From Gemmatimonadaceae bacterium (lineage in GTDB: Bacteria > Gemmatimonadota > Gemmatimonadetes > Gemmatimonadales > Gemmatimonadaceae), in assembly GCA_947457545.1 (NCBI GenBank), contig CANGXD010000002.1, positions 48,849 through 112,848 of the forward strand: 64,000 nucleotides of DNA. The letters run 5' to 3'. Both the position numbers and the translations under genes were made by a program. The notes below the pieces were generated by a model, which worked only from the letters and a program-made list of their open reading frames with translations, did no database searches and was not told where the DNA came from. Below, piece after piece: positions 43,907 to 53,588 of this stretch. Each line of letters begins with the position of its first letter. The stretch's first letter is position 1.

Positions 43907-43925
43907 GACATTCATCGGGAATGTG

Positions 43926-43954
43926 ACGGGCGCGGCCACCTCGGCGGCGCCCGT
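43926..43954 (+). terminator. terminator between the lipoprotein and aspartase genes
   Basis: ACGGGCGC pairs with GCGCCCGT around a 13-base loop, followed by TCTCGTTT. Confidence 0.55.
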
Positions 43955-43975
43955 TCTCGTTTGACAGGAGCGCTC

Positions 43976-45424
43976 ATGGCACAGTCACAGCCGGCCGGGG
44001 TTCGCACGCGTACCGAAAAGGATCCTCTGGGAACGCTCGAGGTTCCCGCGGACGCGCTGTATGGTGTGCAAACCGTGCGCGCGGCGCAGAACTTTCCCAT
44101 CAGTGGTCTACGTCCACTCGAAGCGTTCGTCGTCGCTCAGGTGTGGATCAAGAAGGCGGCCGCACAAACACATCGCGACACGGGTCGCCTCGATGCGACG
44201 CGCGCCGATGCCATTGTCGCCGCCGCGGACGAAGTCCTCTCGGGATTGCACCGCGATCAGTTCATCGTCGATCCGTACCAGGCGGGCGCGGGTACCTCGC
44301 ACAACATGAACGTCAACGAGGTGCTCGCCAATCGCGCCAACGAACTGCTCGGGGGGGCACGCGGGACATACACGCCCGTGCATCCCAATGATCACGTCAA
44401 CATGGCGCAGAGTACCAATGACACCATTCCCACCAATATCCGTCTCGCCGTCTTGCGTCAGTTGCCGCTGCTCTTGCGCGCGGTTGATGCATTGCACGAC
44501 GCCCTGCGTGATCGCGCACAGGCGTTCGATCATGTGGTGAAGGCGGGACGTACACACCTGCAGGACGCGATGCCGATCCGGCTCGGCCAGGAGTTTTCGG
44601 CGTACGCGGGTACGCTGATCCGCTGCCGACAGCGGCTCGTGCAGGCCGCTGATTACCTCAATGATCTGGGCATCGGTGGTTCGGCGGTGGGCACCGGCGT
44701 AACTGTGCAACCGGAGTTTCCCGCGCGCATGGTGGAACGGCTGCGTGAGATCAGTGGAATCGACACGCTGCGGGTCGGCGACGATCGTATTCAACTCATG
44801 CAAAGCATGGGTGATGCGGCGGCGTTCAGCGCCTCGTTGCGCGGGCTCGCCATCGACCTGTCCAAAATCGTCAGCGACCTCCGGCTCATGGTCTCCGGAC
44901 CGCGGACGGGCTTCGACGAAATCACGCTGCCTGCGGTCCAACCCGGCTCCAGCATCATGCCTGGCAAGATCAATCCCTCAATTCCGGAGATGGTCAACCA
45001 GGTCTGCTTTCAGGTTATCGGCTGCGACACCACCGTCACCATGGCCGCCGAGCACGGCCAGCTCGAGCTCAACGTGATGATGCCCGTTATCGCCCACAAC
45101 GTCCTCCTGTCCATGCAGATCCTGACGAACGCGATCGTCTCGCTGGCGGAACGATGCGTGCGCGGCATCGAAGCCAACGAGGAGATGTGCCGCTACTGGG
45201 TGGAACGCTCCGCGGCGCTGGCCACGGCGCTCATGCCGCAAATCGGCTATGCGGCGGCTGCCGAGCTCTCCAAGCAGAGTGTTCGTGAGGGCGTACTCAT
45301 CCGCGACTTGGTCAAACGGAACCAGGTCGTACCCGCCGATCAGGTCGACGCCATTCTCGACCTCCGTCGCATGACCGAGATCGGCATCCCCGAGGGAACG
45401 CATGGGGCGACCGCCGGTGGGTGA
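43976..45424 (+). CDS. aspA: aspartate ammonia-lyase
   Basis: 482 residues from ATG 43976 (AGGAG six bases upstream); the track's TTG start is less likely. Fumarase/aspartase superfamily signature GSSIMPGKINPSIPE, and the aspartase-type N-terminus GVQTVRAAQNFPISG. It interconverts aspartate with fumarate and ammonia. It is preceded by a terminator and followed by an Rrf2 regulator. Class II fumarase is the main alternative, but the N-terminal motif favours aspartase. Confidence 0.88.
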   Translation: MAQSQPAGVRTRTEKDPLGTLEVPADALYGVQTVRAAQNFPISGLRPLEAFVVAQVWIKKAAAQTHRDTGRLDATRADAIVAAADEVLSGLHRDQFIVDPYQAGAGTSHNMNVNEVLANRANELLGGARGTYTPVHPNDHVNMAQSTNDTIPTNIRLAVLRQLPLLLRAVDALHDALRDRAQAFDHVVKAGRTHLQDAMPIRLGQEFSAYAGTLIRCRQRLVQAADYLNDLGIGGSAVGTGVTVQPEFPARMVERLREISGIDTLRVGDDRIQLMQSMGDAAAFSASLRGLAIDLSKIVSDLRLMVSGPRTGFDEITLPAVQPGSSIMPGKINPSIPEMVNQVCFQVIGCDTTVTMAAEHGQLELNVMMPVIAHNVLLSMQILTNAIVSLAERCVRGIEANEEMCRYWVERSAALATALMPQIGYAAAAELSKQSVREGVLIRDLVKRNQVVPADQVDAILDLRRMTEIGIPEGTHGATAGG

Positions 45425-45478
45425 CCCAACCGCCCGAAGCGCTTGTCTCCACCGCGATTGCGACCTAGACTCTCGGGT

Positions 45479-45970
45479 ATGCGGATAACAACGTGGGCCG
45501 AATACGGGTTGATTTGCGCCCTCCACCTCGCGCGCCGGGCAGGCGACGGGCCAGTGACTGGTCGCGACGTCGCCGCGCGTGAGCGGCTGCCGGGCGACTA
45601 TGTCGAGCAGATTCTCCTCCGGATGCGACGTGCCGGCATCGTCAATAGCACCCGCGGCGCGCGGGGCGGGTACTCGCTCGCCCGCTCGCCAGACGAAATC
45701 ACCGTGCGTGACGTGATTCAGGCTTCGGAGCTCACGACCTTTGACCTCCACTGCGTCACGCATCCCGTGGATGCTGGGCGGTGTGCCGAGGCGGAGAACT
45801 GCAGTATTCGCCCTGTGTGGCTGTTGCTGCAAAAGCGTATCGACGAAGTCCTCGAAAGTGTGAAGCTCAGCGACCTGCTCGACGACGAGTCGGTGGTGCG
45901 TGATCGGGTCGGATTGCCGGCATATGCGGCGCCTGACGTCCCGGGCAGCTTGCCCATACTGCAGCCCTGA
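45479..45970 (+). CDS. Rrf2-family transcriptional regulator (IscR/NsrR-type)
   Basis: 163 residues from ATG 45479. The winged helix has EQILLRMRRAGIVNSTRGARGGYSLAR. Three cysteines (Cys92, Cys102, Cys108) match the Fe-S ligand pattern of IscR/NsrR/RsrR regulators, so it probably senses Fe-S, NO or redox state. No isc/suf genes are adjacent; targets are unknown. Confidence 0.88.
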   Translation: MRITTWAEYGLICALHLARRAGDGPVTGRDVAARERLPGDYVEQILLRMRRAGIVNSTRGARGGYSLARSPDEITVRDVIQASELTTFDLHCVTHPVDAGRCAEAENCSIRPVWLLLQKRIDEVLESVKLSDLLDDESVVRDRVGLPAYAAPDVPGSLPILQP

Positions 45971-45981
45971 GTCTGGTCGTC

Positions 45982-46515
45982 GTGAGCATCTGGACCGATT
46001 GGCAGGCGGCGCGTGCGCGGCGGCAGCGGGTTGAGCTGTATCTCAACCAGGTCCTGCGCGATGTCGATACGACAGGCCTGCCGTGGCTGCTGGCGGCGGT
46101 CGGTTCTGAGAAGGTCGCCCTACGCGAGATCGCCTTTGCCCGCCGGGCGATTGGGCTCATCGTGGCCGAACGAGACGCGCTCGACGACCAGACGGCCGCC
46201 GACGTCTCTCACCAGCTGGCCCCCGTCGTGTCGGCCGAGGCGCGCCGCGACCCGGAAACGGGGCGACTCTGGGCCGAGCGTTGGCGCGGGTACACGGCGG
46301 CCCTCGCCGCACGGGGAAGCCAGGAAACGCCGGTCATGCGCCTCGCCAATGTCCTGCTCGACGGGGCCGGCGTACCGAGCCCGTCTCCGGAACTGCTGCA
46401 GCAGACCACCCGCTACGTCCAGGAAACCAGGGGCGCGCTCAACGAAAGTCTTCGCACCGCGTTCGGTGCGGCATCGCTGCCGGAAGACGTCCGTCCCAGT
46501 GCCTTGCGGGGCTGA
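45982..46515 (+). CDS. uncharacterised helical protein
   Basis: 177 residues from GTG 45982, 11 bases after the regulator stop. Mostly alpha-helical and soluble (RRQRVELYLNQVLRDVD, ALREIAFARRAIGLIVAERD). No motif or family recognised; probably co-transcribed with the Rrf2 gene. Confidence 0.6.
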   Translation: MSIWTDWQAARARRQRVELYLNQVLRDVDTTGLPWLLAAVGSEKVALREIAFARRAIGLIVAERDALDDQTAADVSHQLAPVVSAEARRDPETGRLWAERWRGYTAALAARGSQETPVMRLANVLLDGAGVPSPSPELLQQTTRYVQETRGALNESLRTAFGAASLPEDVRPSALRG

Positions 46516-46547
46516 ACGGGACCGCCCGGCGCGTACCCCCACACGAA

Positions 46548-46584
46548 AAACGGGCAACAGCGCGTATGCGACTGTTGCCCGTTT
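46548..46584. terminator. terminator between hypothetical gene and tRNA-Leu
   Basis: AAACGGGCAACAG and CTGTTGCCCGTTT pair perfectly around an 11-base loop, between convergent units. Confidence 0.8.
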
Positions 46585-46599
46585 GACGTTCTTTTCAGG

Positions 46600-46683
46600 T
46601 GCCGAAGGCCGGACTCGAACCGGCACGTCCTTGCGGACACTGCGCCCTGAACGCAGCGCGTCTACCAATTCCACCACTCCGGC
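46600..46683 (-). tRNA. tRNA-Leu (anticodon CAG)
   Basis: 84 nt on the minus strand with a long variable arm, as in class II tRNAs. Acceptor GCCGGAG/CTTCGGC, anticodon stem-loop CTGCG-TTCAGGG-CGCAG giving CAG, T loop GGTTCGAGTCC. CCA not encoded. Confidence 0.93.
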
Positions 46684-46828
46684 AGATCCCGTCCCGCGAC
46701 CGTTGGTCACAGGAGCGGCAGGGCGAGAAGAATAGACCAAGTCCCCCCGGGAAGTCAACGCCGGAAGCCACAAACGTGACCACCGGATGCCTCGTCCGGG
46801 TGCCGGAGCGATTACGTTACGGACACGT

Positions 46829-47299
46829 ATGGCCAACAAGGACACCGAAGAACCCACCGAGCTGATCGCGCGAAACAAGCGCGCCCGTCACGACTACGAG
46901 ATCCTCGATACGTGGGAGGCGGGCATGGTGCTCACCGGCACCGAGGTCAAGGCGCTCCGTGATGGTCGCGCCAACCTCACCGATGCGTATGGGTTCGTGA
47001 AGGATGGCGAGGTCTTCCTGCTGAATCTCCACATTGGCGCGTACGCGAACGGCAATCTGTTCAACCACGAGGCCACGCGCACACGCAAGCTGCTGTTGCA
47101 CAAGCGCGAGATCCGGCGCCTCATCGGTTCGGTCGAACGCCAGGGGCTCACGCTCGTGCCGCTCGACCTGTATTTCAAGAACGGGCGCGTCAAAACGCGC
47201 ATCGCCCTCGCGCGCGGCAAGGCCCAGCACGACAAGCGTGAGGATCTCAAGAAGCGCGACGCGGAGCGGGAAATCGCGCGGGTGCTGCGCAAGGGATGA
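46829..47299 (+). CDS. smpB: SsrA-binding protein
   Basis: 156 residues from ATG 46829. SmpB landmarks: [38 protein letters not shown] and the basic tail [16 protein letters not shown]-type segment. It works with tmRNA in trans-translation. Its stop overlaps the amidase start. No tmRNA gene was found in the window. Confidence 0.96.
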   Translation: MANKDTEEPTELIARNKRARHDYEILDTWEAGMVLTGTEVKALRDGRANLTDAYGFVKDGEVFLLNLHIGAYANGNLFNHEATRTRKLLLHKREIRRLIGSVERQGLTLVPLDLYFKNGRVKTRIALARGKAQHDKREDLKKRDAEREIARVLRKG

Positions 47300-48546
47300 G
47301 CATCGCGCTCGCGGCTCTTGGGGTCGTGCTGCAAGTCGCTGCAGCCGCGCCGGCGTCTCCCGCCAGCATTACCGTGCGGCTCGGCGAACGCGTTCGGCAG
47401 GTTCCCATGGTAGCAGCGATCGGTGGGGGGATGGCGCTCCGCGCGGATGTGCTGGCGGAGGCGCTCGGTGGGCAGCTCGTGCGCGATGCCTCCCGCGCCG
47501 GCCGCTATCGTCTTGAGGTCGGGCGAATTGGTGTCGACATCGAGAGCGGCAGTTCACTGGCGGTAGTGGCCGACGACACCCTTCCCATGACCGCCGAAGT
47601 GTTTCGTCGCGCGTCCATGCTCTACGTGCCGTTCGCCTTCGCGTCAGACCTGCTCCCCCGCATTGGCTCCGGCGTGATGTTCGACGCCGAAAAGCGTGAA
47701 CTCCGTCGCTTTGCACCGGTCGCGGCGAGCAAGCGTCCCGTCGATCCCCCAAGGCGTACCGCCCCCTCACCGGCGCGAGCGGAGCCAGATCGGACGGCGA
47801 CTCGCGCGCCCGGCGACGCTCGCACCACCCGCCAGCACGTGGTCGTCGTCGATGCAGGGCACGGTGGTCCGGACAATGGGATGTCCGGACCAATTGGTGC
47901 CGGTCCCAAGGTATACGAGAAGCGAATCACGCTCGCGGTTGCAACACAATTGCAGCGGGCGCTCGAACAGCGCGGGGTACGCGTCGTCATGACGCGCACG
48001 ACCGATACGCTGATTGCTCTGTCCGATCGCGGACGTATCGCCAACGAAGCCAAGGGCGATCTGTTCGTCTCGGTACATGTCAACGCAGCTAACCCCCGGT
48101 GGAAAAACCCGGGCGGGGCCCGTGGATTCGAAACGTATTTTCTGGCCGAAGCAAAAACCGAAGACGAGCGACGCGTCGCGGCCATGGAAAACGAAGCCAT
48201 CCGTTTCGAAACCAAAGCTGATGTGAAAAGTGATGACCCGCTCGGGTTCATCATGCGTGACATGGCGCAGAACGAACACCTTCGCGAGTCGTCGCGGCTT
48301 GCCGATCTCATTCAGGCCGGCATGCGGACGGTGCACCCTGGGCCGAGCCGCGGAGTCAAGCAGGCGGGGTTCCGTGTCTTGGTCACCGCCTTCATGCCGG
48401 CGGTGCTTGTGGAAATCGGCTTCGGCACCAATCGCAGCGAAGCCAACTACATGACCTCGCCAGAGCGTCAGGCGGAGTTGGCGGACAAGCTCGCCGATGC
48501 CGTGATACGCTACCTCGCCGAGTACGAACGGAAGGTTGGCGGATGA
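47296..48546 (+). CDS. N-acetylmuramoyl-L-alanine amidase (Amidase_3)
   Basis: 416 residues. A short signal-like N-terminus is followed by a stalk-like N-terminal domain (about 25-140) and a Pro/Arg linker. The zinc amidase domain has [31 protein letters not shown] and [16 protein letters not shown]. It cleaves the bond between MurNAc and the stem peptide in the periplasm. It is coupled to smpB upstream and the lipoprotein downstream. Confidence 0.92.
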   Translation: MSIALAALGVVLQVAAAAPASPASITVRLGERVRQVPMVAAIGGGMALRADVLAEALGGQLVRDASRAGRYRLEVGRIGVDIESGSSLAVVADDTLPMTAEVFRRASMLYVPFAFASDLLPRIGSGVMFDAEKRELRRFAPVAASKRPVDPPRRTAPSPARAEPDRTATRAPGDARTTRQHVVVVDAGHGGPDNGMSGPIGAGPKVYEKRITLAVATQLQRALEQRGVRVVMTRTTDTLIALSDRGRIANEAKGDLFVSVHVNAANPRWKNPGGARGFETYFLAEAKTEDERRVAAMENEAIRFETKADVKSDDPLGFIMRDMAQNEHLRESSRLADLIQAGMRTVHPGPSRGVKQAGFRVLVTAFMPAVLVEIGFGTNRSEANYMTSPERQAELADKLADAVIRYLAEYERKVGG

Positions 48547-49934
48547 CTCGCCAGCGTGCGTGGCGTCGCCTCGCGCTGCTGGCGGCCAGTTGGTGCGTCG
48601 CCAACGGCTGCGTGTATTACAACGGCGTGTACAACGCCGAGAAGTCGGCCAAGCGCGGCGACTCCAAACTGCGCCGGAACGAAGACGACGGCGCCCGCGA
48701 AGACTTCCGGCTTTCCGCAGCACACGCGGAGTCCGTCCTCGTGCGCCATCCCACTTCAAAGTGGGTCGCGCGATCGCTGTATCTGGCGGGGCGGGGCGCA
48801 GCACTGGCTGGCGAATGCGATACGGGCCGTGTCCGACTGCAGGCCTTTCTCGCCAATCCAGAAGCGCAGGTAGTCGACCGACAACGCGCCGTCATTGCGA
48901 TTGCCGCCTGTCACCTGCGTTCCTCCGACGCGCCGCGTGCACGGGTGTTGCTCGATTCGCTCCTTCCCGGAATCACCGACACCGAAGTCCGACGCCAGGC
49001 GCGCCTGTGGGCAGCGCGCACCGCGCTCACGCTCGGCGACCTTGCGGCCACGGATCAGTATCTCGGCGACCAGGACTCGGGGATGCTGCCGTGGGAAATT
49101 GCGTCGTCTGCCCTGGGGCAGCGCGATTTCGTGCGGGCAGAGTCGATCCTGGTTCAGCGTGGACGTGCCGGTGATTTTCGCGAGGACGTGGTTCGGGCCA
49201 TCGCCGACTTCAGCAATGGCAATCGCCTGGATGGCGCCGAACGAATCGTGAAGGCGTACGACAATGCGCGTGTGCGTGAAGTCAACCGCGGACGCCTGCA
49301 GTACGCCTTGGGTGACCAGCTTATGCGCGGTGGTCGCGACTCGCTGGCGCGTCTCTACCTCGCACGGGTGCCCACGCTCATTACGCGCGACACGTTGCTG
49401 CGCCGCGAAGTCATGGCGCGGACCGCGTATCTCGAGCTTCGACGCGCCCAGTCCATGCAAACGGTCGATTCCGTACTCACGCGCGTTGACTCATCGGCGT
49501 GGAGCACGGTGTTCGGGCGGCAGATGTCGGAACAGCTGTTGCTCATGCGATTGCTGCTGGGTCGCGATGATCCCAGCGGCGCATCGGCCTTTCTTGCCGG
49601 GGAAGTCGTTCGCGATTCGCTGCGCGCTGCGCCGTTGGCGGGGGCACTGTTCAGCGGCATGGCCCGGCAGAATCCGCAGTCACTCTTTGCTCCGTTTGCG
49701 TGGTACGCGGCCAGTGTGCTTGTCCCCGACTCCGCCGACCGGTGGCGGCAGCGCATTTCGGTCGAGTATCCCGCATCGGCCGTCGCCGCCCGGCTGCGCG
49801 GGGAAGACGTCACCGAATCGCCGGACTTCACCAACGCGCCGCAACTGCTCAAACTGCGGTGGGGCGAAGCGGTGCGCGTATGGAGCGACAGCGTGCGCAA
49901 GCTGCGGACGCGCGCCGCCCCGAGAAATCCGTGA
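48543..49934 (+). CDS. tetratricopeptide-like lipoprotein, unknown function
   Basis: 463 residues with a signal peptide and lipobox (VANGCVYYNG), overlapping the amidase stop. The mature protein is alpha-helical with repeated short helix pairs like TPR/Sel1 arrays (WAARTALTLGDLAATDQYLG, QRDFVRAESILVQRGRAGDF). It may be a scaffold for envelope assembly. No catalytic motif seen. Confidence 0.72.
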   Translation: MTRQRAWRRLALLAASWCVANGCVYYNGVYNAEKSAKRGDSKLRRNEDDGAREDFRLSAAHAESVLVRHPTSKWVARSLYLAGRGAALAGECDTGRVRLQAFLANPEAQVVDRQRAVIAIAACHLRSSDAPRARVLLDSLLPGITDTEVRRQARLWAARTALTLGDLAATDQYLGDQDSGMLPWEIASSALGQRDFVRAESILVQRGRAGDFREDVVRAIADFSNGNRLDGAERIVKAYDNARVREVNRGRLQYALGDQLMRGGRDSLARLYLARVPTLITRDTLLRREVMARTAYLELRRAQSMQTVDSVLTRVDSSAWSTVFGRQMSEQLLLMRLLLGRDDPSGASAFLAGEVVRDSLRAAPLAGALFSGMARQNPQSLFAPFAWYAASVLVPDSADRWRQRISVEYPASAVAARLRGEDVTESPDFTNAPQLLKLRWGEAVRVWSDSVRKLRTRAAPRNP

Positions 49935-49983
49935 TGTCCGCATCCGTCGTTCAGCGTTGGTTCTTCCCTCTATCCTTTCGGCC

Positions 49984-50967
49984 GTGACCGTCGCCGCACC
50001 GCACACCCCCGCCCAGTCGCCAATGGCCGTGTCCATCGGGACGCCGCTCGGCGTTCGCGTGGGCGGGCTCGACTTTCGCAATCCGGTGGTCCTGGCGTCC
50101 GGCACAGCGGGCTTCGGCATCGAAATCGATGAGGTGATCGACCTCGATGCCATAGGGGGCATCTCGACCAAGGCCGTGAGCATCGCGCCGCGCAAAGGCA
50201 ATCCGGCCTTGCGGGTCAGCGAGTTCGCCGGCGGGATGATCAACGCTATCGGCCTCGCCAATCCGGGTTTGGAGGTGGTCAAGCGCGACTATCTGCCGTG
50301 GTTGCCCCGGCATCACCCCGGCACCCGCGTCTTCGTGAACGTCGTCGGCAACAGCATCGATGACTTCGCAACCGTGGTCGAAGCCATCGACGGAGAGCAG
50401 GGTGTTGATGGCTTCGAGCTCAATGTGAGCTGCCCCAACGTGAAAGCGGGTGGTCTCGAATTCGGCGCCGACCAGCAGGCGTTGGCGGCATTGGTATCGG
50501 CCGCGCGCGCACGAACCACGCGGCCGATCTTCGTGAAGCTCTCGCCAACACTGGGCACGACCATCGTCGACACCGCCAAAGTCGCGGTCGATAGTGGCGC
50601 GACCGGGTTGACGCTTGTGAACACGATGCCGGGTCTCGTCATTGATACGCACCGCCGGAAGCCGAAGATCAGTTTCGGCAGCGGTGGGCTCAGCGGCCCC
50701 GCTGTCCTTCCCATTGGCTTGCTGGCCACTTGGCGTGTCAGCCGGGCGCTGCCGGGCGTGCCGCTCGTCGGTTTGGGGGGAGTCAGCACCGGCGATGACG
50801 CCATTCAGTACCTGCTCGCCGGCGCCTCTCTGGTCGGTGTCGGGACCGCGGCGCTGCGTGATCCGCGCGCGCCTGAGCGCATCATCCGCCAGATGCGGCA
50901 GTGGGCCGACGGGCAGGGGGTGCGCGACCTTACCTCCATCATCGGTACGCTCGAGTGGCCTCAGTGA
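49984..50967 (+). CDS. pyrD: dihydroorotate dehydrogenase, class 1 (PyrD-B-like catalytic subunit)
   Basis: About 327 residues from GTG 49984; ATG 50023 is also possible. FMN barrel with the catalytic cysteine in ELNVSCPNVKAG and phosphate-binding GLGGVSTGDDAIQYLLAGASLVGVGTAAL. It oxidises dihydroorotate to orotate. Class 1B enzymes need a PyrK electron-transfer partner, which is not in the window. Its stop overlaps pyrF. The ORF-track start at 49264 is in an unrelated frame. Confidence 0.9.
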   Translation: MTVAAPHTPAQSPMAVSIGTPLGVRVGGLDFRNPVVLASGTAGFGIEIDEVIDLDAIGGISTKAVSIAPRKGNPALRVSEFAGGMINAIGLANPGLEVVKRDYLPWLPRHHPGTRVFVNVVGNSIDDFATVVEAIDGEQGVDGFELNVSCPNVKAGGLEFGADQQALAALVSAARARTTRPIFVKLSPTLGTTIVDTAKVAVDSGATGLTLVNTMPGLVIDTHRRKPKISFGSGGLSGPAVLPIGLLATWRVSRALPGVPLVGLGGVSTGDDAIQYLLAGASLVGVGTAALRDPRAPERIIRQMRQWADGQGVRDLTSIIGTLEWPQ

Positions 50968-51671
50968 ACTCTGCCGTCGTAACGCCTATCGTCGCCCTCG
51001 ACGTCCCCACCCGGGCCGGGGCGGAAGCGGTTGTCCGCCAGCTCGGCGACGCGTGCGGCTTCTACAAAGTCGGGCTTGAGCTGTTCTCCGCCGAAGGCCC
51101 CTCGGTCGTGGCGTGGCTCCGCGATCAGGGCAAGGAAGTGTTCGTCGACCTCAAGCTCCACGACATTCCCAACACGGTTCGTGGGGCCGCCAGGAGTGTC
51201 GCTCGACATGGGGCGTCGTTGCTCACGGTCCACGCCAGCGGCGGCCGCGAGATGATCGCCGCTGCCGTGGAGGGGGCCAATGAAGGGCGTCCGGACGGCG
51301 GTTGCGGCATTCTGGGGGTCACGATCCTGACCAGTATGGATGCTGGTGGGATCGAAGAAGCCTGGGGACGCGAAGGGGTCGTCGTGGAAACCGAGGTCCT
51401 TCGCCTGGCCGGCCTGGTCGCGGCCGGCGGCGGGGCGGGGATCGTCTGTTCCGGTCACGAGGCCGCCGCGGTGACCGGGGTGTTCGGCGACCGGTTGGGG
51501 CTGCTCATTCCCGGAATCCGGCTCCCGGGCGGGGAGGCACACGACCAGCGACGGGTCATGACCCCTGCCGCCGCGGCCGCCGCCGGCGCCCGCTGGCTCA
51601 TTTTGGGGCGGGCGGTGACCGGCGCCGACGACCCGGTTGGCGCCATGATGGCGGTCCACGCCGCGCTCTAG
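50964..51671 (+). CDS. pyrF: orotidine 5'-phosphate decarboxylase
   Basis: 235 residues from GTG 50964, overlapping the pyrD stop. Active-site Lys/Asp motif EVFVDLKLHDIPNT; phosphate-binding IPGIRLPGGEAHDQRRVMTP and WLILGRAVTGADDP. Last step of UMP synthesis. carB, the first step, lies about 6 kb downstream in a different cluster. Confidence 0.93.
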   Translation: MNSAVVTPIVALDVPTRAGAEAVVRQLGDACGFYKVGLELFSAEGPSVVAWLRDQGKEVFVDLKLHDIPNTVRGAARSVARHGASLLTVHASGGREMIAAAVEGANEGRPDGGCGILGVTILTSMDAGGIEEAWGREGVVVETEVLRLAGLVAAGGGAGIVCSGHEAAAVTGVFGDRLGLLIPGIRLPGGEAHDQRRVMTPAAAAAAGARWLILGRAVTGADDPVGAMMAVHAAL

Positions 51672-51689
51672 TCCAGACCGTCCCCTCAC

Positions 51690-51718
51690 TTGCGGGGATT
51701 GTCTAAGTCCGCTAAGCT
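51690..51718 (+). promoter_or_regulatory. weak candidate promoter for the alpha ribosomal operon
   Basis: TTGCGG and TAAGCT spaced 17 bases apart, about 230 bases before rpmJ. Only partly matching sigma70 consensus; offered because the operon must start in this gap. Confidence 0.3.
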
Positions 51719-51736
51719 GCAGGTCTTGCCCGTTTT

Positions 51737-51757
51737 GGGTGCCATTTCATGGCGCCC
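51737..51757 (+). promoter_or_regulatory. leader hairpin of the ribosomal operon
   Basis: GGGTGCCAT/ATGGCGCCC pairs with one G-U around TTC. Confidence 0.45.
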
Positions 51758-51879
51758 AGTGGACAGGAATTCACCGGCCAATCCGCTGGCCACATTCGCT
51801 TCGCTCATGCGCGGAATCGGAGAGTTGTGTCGGGCAACCGACACGAATCGCGATGCTTCGTGAGCGATGAACAGCATGG

Positions 51880-51921
51880 GGAGTCCAGCCGGCTACTGCG
51901 TGCAGTAGTGCGGGAGACTCC
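51880..51921 (+). promoter_or_regulatory. structured leader hairpin directly upstream of rpmJ
   Basis: Outer stem GGAGTC/GACTCC and inner stem CTACTGC/GCAGTAG (GT loop) separated by an internal loop, 27 bases before the rpmJ start. In Escherichia coli the alpha operon is feedback-regulated by S4 at a leader structure; this could play a similar role, but the homology is not shown. Confidence 0.45.
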
Positions 51922-51948
51922 GTCGGTGCGGAAGCGCCGAGGTGACCC

Positions 51949-52065
51949 GTGAAAGTTCGCAGCAGCGTAAAGCCGATCTGTGAGCACTGCAAAGTCGTCA
52001 AGCGACAGGGCGTGACTCGCATCATCTGCAAGCGCAACCCCAAGCACAAGCAGCGTCAGGGCTGA
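51949..52065 (+). CDS. rpmJ: ribosomal protein L36 (38 aa, too short for the ORF track)
   Basis: GTG 51949 opens [20 protein letters not shown] and ends at TGA 52063-52065. L36 signature with zinc ligands C-x2-C and a third Cys in [15 protein letters not shown]. First gene of the alpha operon here; infA, its usual neighbour, is not in the window. Confidence 0.97.
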   Translation: MKVRSSVKPICEHCKVVKRQGVTRIICKRNPKHKQRQG

Positions 52066-52080
52066 GGGGAAGCGTAACAT

Positions 52081-52458
52081 ATGGCACGTATAGCTGGCGT
52101 CGATCTCCCGCGCGACAAGAAGATTGAGATCGGCCTGACCTACATCTTCGGCATCGGTCGCAAGACCGCCCAGAAGATCCTCGAAGCGTCCGGTGTGTCG
52201 AGCGCGCAGCGCGTTCGCGACCTGAACGACGTCGATCTCAACAAGCTCCGTCAGGAAATCGAGCGCAATTTCCGCGTCGAAGGTGCTTTGCGCACCGAAG
52301 TCGCGATGAATATCAAGCGCCTCATGGACATCGGCTCGTACCGTGGCACGCGCCACCGTCGCGGGCTTCCCGTGCGCGGGCAGCGCACGCACACGAACGC
52401 GCGCACCAAGAAGGGGCCGCGCCGCGCCATCGCGGGCAAGAAGAAGGTGACCAAGTAA
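52081..52458 (+). CDS. rpsM: ribosomal protein S13
   Basis: 125 residues. S13 features: [20 protein letters not shown], the helix-two-turn-helix region and the basic tail [19 protein letters not shown]. Binds 16S rRNA in the head of the 30S subunit. Between rpmJ and rpsK. Confidence 0.98.
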   Translation: MARIAGVDLPRDKKIEIGLTYIFGIGRKTAQKILEASGVSSAQRVRDLNDVDLNKLRQEIERNFRVEGALRTEVAMNIKRLMDIGSYRGTRHRRGLPVRGQRTHTNARTKKGPRRAIAGKKKVTK

Positions 52459-52461
52459 GCC

Positions 52462-52839
52462 ATGGCTACCGCAAAGAAAACCAAGCGCGTCGTCGAGGCC
52501 GAAGGCATCGCCCACGTCAGCGCCACGTTCAACAACACGACCATCACGATCACCGATATGCATGGCAATGCGGTGTCGTGGGGCTCCGCCGGCAAGGCGG
52601 GCTTCAAGGGGTCGAAGAAGTCCACGCCGTTCGCCGCCACGGTGGCCTCCGAGCAGTGCGCGCGCGAAGCGCTCACCGCCGGTGTGCGCCGCGTGCATGT
52701 GCGCGTGCAGGGTCCGGGTTCCGGCCGCGAGTCGGCCATCCAGGCGCTCGCCGCTGCCGGTCTCCAGGTGAAGTCCATTCGCGACGTCACCCCGATTCCG
52801 CACAACGGCTGCCGTCCCCCCAAGCGCCGGAGGGTTTGA
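52462..52839 (+). CDS. rpsK: ribosomal protein S11
   Basis: 125 residues. S11 signature includes [20 protein letters not shown] and [18 protein letters not shown]. Platform protein of the 30S subunit. Confidence 0.98.
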   Translation: MATAKKTKRVVEAEGIAHVSATFNNTTITITDMHGNAVSWGSAGKAGFKGSKKSTPFAATVASEQCAREALTAGVRRVHVRVQGPGSGRESAIQALAAAGLQVKSIRDVTPIPHNGCRPPKRRRV

Positions 52840-52842
52840 TCC

Positions 52843-53478
52843 ATGGCCCGTTATACTGGTCCCAGCTGCCGTCAGTGCCGTCGTGAGGGCGCCAAGCTCT
52901 TTCTGAAGGGCACCAAGTGCTTCACCGAAAAGTGCCCCGTGGAGCGTCGTCCGTACGCCCCGGGTCAGCACGGTCAGGCCACGGCGCGTCGTAAGAAGAT
53001 GTCGGAATTCGCCAAGCAGCTGCGCGAGAAGCAGAAGATCAAGCGCATCTACGGCATCTCCGAGAAGCAGTTCCGCAACACGTTCGAGCGCGTCGCCACG
53101 CAGGCCGGCATCACCGGTCACAACCTGCTCGCGGCGCTCGAAACCCGTCTCGACAATGTGGTGTACCGCATGGGCTTCGCGCCCAGCCGCAAGGCTGCGC
53201 GTCAGCTCATCCGTCACCGCCACATCGAAGTGAAGGGTCGCCTCCTCGACATCCCGTCGTACCAGGTACGCCCGGGCGAGGAAGTGCGCGTCAAGCAGAG
53301 CTCGCGCGAACTCGTGCTCGTCATGAGCGCGATGGAGCAGGCGTCGCGTGGTGGCTCGCTCTCGTGGATCGCGGTCGACAAGGAGTCGTTCAGCGGCCGC
53401 GTGCTCGAGAAGCCGCAGCGTACGAGCATCCCGCTCGCCGCGCAGGAACAGCTCGTCGTCGAACTGTACTCGAAGTAA
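52843..53478 (+). CDS. rpsD: ribosomal protein S4 (zinc-ribbon form)
   Basis: 211 residues. N-terminal Cys9, Cys12, Cys26 and Cys31 form the zinc-binding C+ type; an S4 RNA-binding domain lies at about 99-160 (ALETRLDNVVYRMGFAPSRKAARQLI, quoted in part). In many bacteria S4 also represses its own operon. Confidence 0.98.
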   Translation: MARYTGPSCRQCRREGAKLFLKGTKCFTEKCPVERRPYAPGQHGQATARRKKMSEFAKQLREKQKIKRIYGISEKQFRNTFERVATQAGITGHNLLAALETRLDNVVYRMGFAPSRKAARQLIRHRHIEVKGRLLDIPSYQVRPGEEVRVKQSSRELVLVMSAMEQASRGGSLSWIAVDKESFSGRVLEKPQRTSIPLAAQEQLVVELYSK

Positions 53479-53588
53479 CGCAGTAGCTGGTCGGGGCCCG
53501 AACCCCTCTACGGGGCTGCCGCGCGTTCGGGGCGAGGCAGCGCGTCGTCGGTACGATACCGGCGTGACCTTTTTCTTCAGATCTCTAC

